A DNA stretch of 43,584 nucleotides from DATJLQ01 sp035509415 (GTDB taxonomy: Bacteria > Pseudomonadota > Alphaproteobacteria > JACZXZ01): assembly GCA_035509415.1 (NCBI GenBank), contig DATJLQ010000113.1:1-43584 (forward strand), in the 5' to 3' direction. Positions 41,025-43,584 of this stretch are shown here, in pieces (within the stretch, counting starts at the first letter, position 1; each line of letters starts with the position of its first letter). A program made the translations under genes and the position numbers. Below the pieces are notes generated by a model. That model was given only the letters and a program-made list of their open reading frames with translations. It made no database searches and was not told the origin of the DNA.

Positions 41025-43584
41025 GCGAGCCCATCAAGTTCACGCTCAACGGTCAAGAGGTCGAGGCCGCGCCCGGCGAGACCATCTGGCAGGTCGCGAA
41101 CCGGCTGGGCGAGGAAATCCCGCACCTCTGCTGGCAGCCCTATCCCGATTATCGCGCCGACGGCAATTGCCGCGCCTGCATGGTCGAGATCAAGGGCGAG
41201 CGCGTGCTCGCGGCGTCCTGCATCCGGAAGCCCGCCAAGGACATGGTGGTCACCACCAACTCCGAGCGCGCCAAGGCGTCGCGCCGCATGGTGATGGAGC
41301 TCCTGGTCGCGGACCAGCCGAAGCGCGAGGTCGCGCACGATCCGAATTCCGAGTTCTGGCGATGGGCCGACGAATTCGACATCGAGGACAGCCGCTTCCC
41401 GAAGCGCACGCCGGTGGCAGCCGACCCGAGCCATCCCGCGATGCGCGTCAATCTCGACGCCTGCATCCATTGCAATCTCTGCGTGCGCGCGTGCCGCGAG
41501 GTCCAGGTCAACGACGTGATCGGCATGGCGGGGCGCGGCCACCACGCGAAGATCGTGTTCGACTTCGACAATCCCATGGGCCAGAGCACCTGCGTTGCCT
41601 GCGGCGAATGCGTCCAGGCGTGCCCCACGGGTGCCCTCATGCCCGCCTCGCAGCTCGACGCGCGGGAGATCTTCGCGCACAAGCCCGACCGCACGGTCGA
41701 CAGCGTGTGCCCCTATTGCGGCGTGGGGTGCCAGCTCACCTACCAGATCAAGGACGAGAAGCTCTTGTCGGTCGAGGGCAACCCGGGGCCGGCGAACCAC
41801 GGGCGCCTTTGCGTCAAGGGCCGCTTCGGCTTCGACTACATCCACCACCCCGAGCGCCTGACCAAGCCCCTCATCCGCAAGGAGGGTGTCGCGAAGCGCA
41901 CGGACGACCAGGTCGACCCCGCCAATCCCTGGACCCATTTCCGCGAGGCGACGTGGGACGACGCGCTCGACGTCGCCGCCAAGGGCCTGAAGCGCATCCG
42001 CGAGCAGCACGGCAAGAAGGCGCTCGCCGGCTTCGGCTCGGCCAAGGGCTCGAACGAGGAGGCGTATCTGTTCCAGAAGCTGGTGCGCACCGGCTTCGGC
42101 TCGAACAACGTCGACCATTGCACGCGCCTCTGCCACGCATCCTCGGTGGCCGCCCTCATGGAGGGCATCGGCTCGGGGGCGGTGACCGCGACCTTCAACG
42201 AGTGCGAGCATTCGGACGTGATGATCGTGATCGGCGCCAACCCGACCGAGAACCATCCGGTCGCCGCGACCTTCTTCAAGCAGGCGGCGAAGCGGGGTGC
42301 CAAGCTCATCGTCATGGACCCGCGCGGCCAGGCGTTGAAGCGCCACGCGACCTACATGCTCCAATTCAAGCCCGGCTCGGACGTGGCGATGCTCAACGGC
42401 ATCCTCCACACCATCGTCGAGGAGGAGCTCTACGACCGCCAATACGTCGAGACCTTCACCGAGGATTTCGCCAAGCTGAAGGAGCATCTCAAGGCCTATC
42501 CGCCCGAGAAGATGGCCGAGATTTGCGGCATCGACGCGGACATGCTGCGCACCGTCGCGCGCACCTTCGCGCGCGCCGAGGCGGGCCTCATCTTCTGGGG
42601 CATGGGCATTTCCCAGCACATCCACGGCACCGACAATGCGCGCTGCCTGATTGCGCTCGCCATGATCTCGGGCCAGGTCGGCCGGCCCGGCACCGGCCTC
42701 CATCCGCTACGCGGTCAGAACAACGTGCAGGGTGCGTCGGATGCGGGCCTGATCCCGATGGTCTATCCCGACTACCGCTCGGTCGCCGACGAGAAGGTGC
42801 GCAAGGAATACGAGAAGTTCTGGGGCATGGAGCTCGATCCCAAGCCCGGCCTCACGGTGGTCGAGATCGTGCACGCGATCTTGGACGACGAGATCCGCGG
42901 CATGTACATCATGGGCGAGAACCCGGCCATGTCGGACCCGGACGCCCAGCACGCGCGCGACGCGCTCGCCAAGCTCGAGCATCTCGTGGTGCAGGACCTG
43001 TTCCTGACCGAGACCGCGTTCCACGCCGACGTGATCCTGCCCGCCTCGGCCTGGCCCGAGAAGGACGGCACCGTCACCAACACCAACCGCCAGGTCCAGA
43101 TGGGCCGCGCGGCCTTGAAGCCGCCGGGCGACGCGCGCCAGGACTGGTGGATCATCCAGGAAATCGCGCGCCGCATCGGGCTCGACTGGAAATACACGCA
43201 CCCGCGCGACGTGTTCGGCGAGATGACGCAGGTCATGCCGTCCTGGAAGAACATCACCTGGGACCGCCTGGTGCGCCAGAACGCGGTGACCTATCCGAGC
43301 GACGGGCCGGACCATCCGGGCCACGCGGTCGTGTTCGGCGACGGCTTCCCGACCAAGAGCGGACGCGCGAAGCTCGTGCCCGCTTCGGTCATCCCGCCGG
43401 GCGAGGTGCCGGACGACACCTTCCCCATGGTGCTCACGACCGGGCGCCAGCTCGAGCATTGGCATACGGGTGCCATGACCCGGCGCGCCTCCGTGCTCGA
43501 CGAGCTCGAGCCCGAGGCGGTCGCCCAGCTCTCGCCGACCTACTTGCGCAACCACGGCATCAAGCCGGGCGACAAGGTGCGCGT
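41021..43584 (+). CDS. fdhF: Formate dehydrogenase catalytic (alpha) subunit, partial at window end
   Basis: The enzyme oxidises formate to CO2 at a bis-pyranopterin molybdenum or tungsten centre. About 854 codons are present; the C-terminal pterin-binding end is cut off. The N-terminal NuoG-like part has a [2Fe-2S] site (Cys37, 50, 53, 67) and ferredoxin-type clusters (CIHCNLCVRACREVQ, CVACGECVQACPTGAL), then the CPYCGVGCQL [4Fe-4S] motif. The metal ligand is Cys371 in CTRLCHASSV, so it is a cysteine and not a selenocysteine enzyme. The following His372 is also conserved in FDHs. The architecture is that of soluble NAD-dependent FdsA/Fdh1A types. The start overlaps the preceding stop, so the two subunits are coupled. 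Metal choice (Mo or W) cannot be read from the sequence. Confidence 0.94.
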   Translation, partial: MSEPIKFTLNGQEVEAAPGETIWQVANRLGEEIPHLCWQPYPDYRADGNCRACMVEIKGERVLAASCIRKPAKDMVVTTNSERAKASRRMVMELLVADQPKREVAHDPNSEFWRWADEFDIEDSRFPKRTPVAADPSHPAMRVNLDACIHCNLCVRACREVQVNDVIGMAGRGHHAKIVFDFDNPMGQSTCVACGECVQACPTGALMPASQLDAREIFAHKPDRTVDSVCPYCGVGCQLTYQIKDEKLLSVEGNPGPANHGRLCVKGRFGFDYIHHPERLTKPLIRKEGVAKRTDDQVDPANPWTHFREATWDDALDVAAKGLKRIREQHGKKALAGFGSAKGSNEEAYLFQKLVRTGFGSNNVDHCTRLCHASSVAALMEGIGSGAVTATFNECEHSDVMIVIGANPTENHPVAATFFKQAAKRGAKLIVMDPRGQALKRHATYMLQFKPGSDVAMLNGILHTIVEEELYDRQYVETFTEDFAKLKEHLKAYPPEKMAEICGIDADMLRTVARTFARAEAGLIFWGMGISQHIHGTDNARCLIALAMISGQVGRPGTGLHPLRGQNNVQGASDAGLIPMVYPDYRSVADEKVRKEYEKFWGMELDPKPGLTVVEIVHAILDDEIRGMYIMGENPAMSDPDAQHARDALAKLEHLVVQDLFLTETAFHADVILPASAWPEKDGTVTNTNRQVQMGRAALKPPGDARQDWWIIQEIARRIGLDWKYTHPRDVFGEMTQVMPSWKNITWDRLVRQNAVTYPSDGPDHPGHAVVFGDGFPTKSGRAKLVPASVIPPGEVPDDTFPMVLTTGRQLEHWHTGAMTRRASVLDELEPEAVAQLSPTYLRNHGIKPGDKVR

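Noticed and set aside
21389..43584. Formate hydrogenlyase made of the hyf-like complex and the formate dehydrogenase
   Set aside because: HyfG has no nickel-iron ligands, the FDH carries its own NuoE/NuoF-type NAD-reducing subunit, and about 11 kb of other genes separate the two loci.

Overview
The window is a high-GC chromosomal segment (43,584 bp) from an alphaproteobacterium, most likely Rhodospirillales-like. I infer this from the gene order rpoZ-rsh-pdxJ-acpS-lepB-rnc-era-recO, a bifunctional RelA/SpoT-type protein, a bactofilin/M23 peptidase pair, and a CCTCATCCTGAGG-type palindromic repeat seen between genes in alphaproteobacteria. No rRNA, tRNA, CRISPR array, transposase or phage gene was found.

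Region 1 (1-11.1 kb, minus strand) is housekeeping: parC (cut by the window start), recO, a class II aldolase, era, rnc, lepB, acpS, pdxJ, rsh, rpoZ, a FabZ-like hotdog protein without the catalytic histidine, and folK. Overlaps and 1-2 bp gaps tie most of rsh to era into one operon. Internal promoters are visible before lepB, rpoZ and the FabZ-like gene.

Region 2 (11.4-21 kb) has both strands: a NYN-domain nuclease-like gene and a family 5 uracil-DNA glycosylase; a secreted protein of unknown function; dapA-smpB; a soluble-type lytic transglycosylase; an L-2-haloacid dehalogenase overlapping an alpha/beta hydrolase; and an M23 peptidase overlapping a bactofilin. Short degenerate tandem repeats lie before the transglycosylase and directly after the bactofilin.

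Region 3 (21.4-30.3 kb, plus strand) is a tight operon hyfB-hyfC-hyfE-hyfF-hyfG-hyfI for a membrane complex related to hydrogenase-4 and complex I. The large subunit lacks all four nickel-iron cysteines while the small subunit keeps its [4Fe-4S] cysteines, so this is an energy-converting-hydrogenase-related (Ehr-type) complex and not a hydrogenase. A GH17-domain membrane glycosidase/transglycosylase is translationally coupled to its end.

Region 4 (30.2-35 kb) carries a small membrane protein, a YdjC-family deacetylase, an SGNH hydrolase, a two-CBS-domain protein and a zinc alcohol dehydrogenase.

Region 5 (35-43.6 kb) looks like a C1/oxalate or 2-hydroxyacyl-CoA module. A minus-strand operon gntR - ThDP-dependent lyase/decarboxylase - formyl-CoA-transferase-like gene faces a divergent NAD-dependent formate dehydrogenase operon (fused NuoE/NuoF-like subunit, then the molybdenum/tungsten catalytic subunit, cut by the window end). 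Two near-identical 17-bp inverted-repeat sites, one in each divergent promoter, suggest that the GntR protein controls both sides: CoA chemistry releasing formyl-CoA/formate, and oxidation of that formate to CO2.
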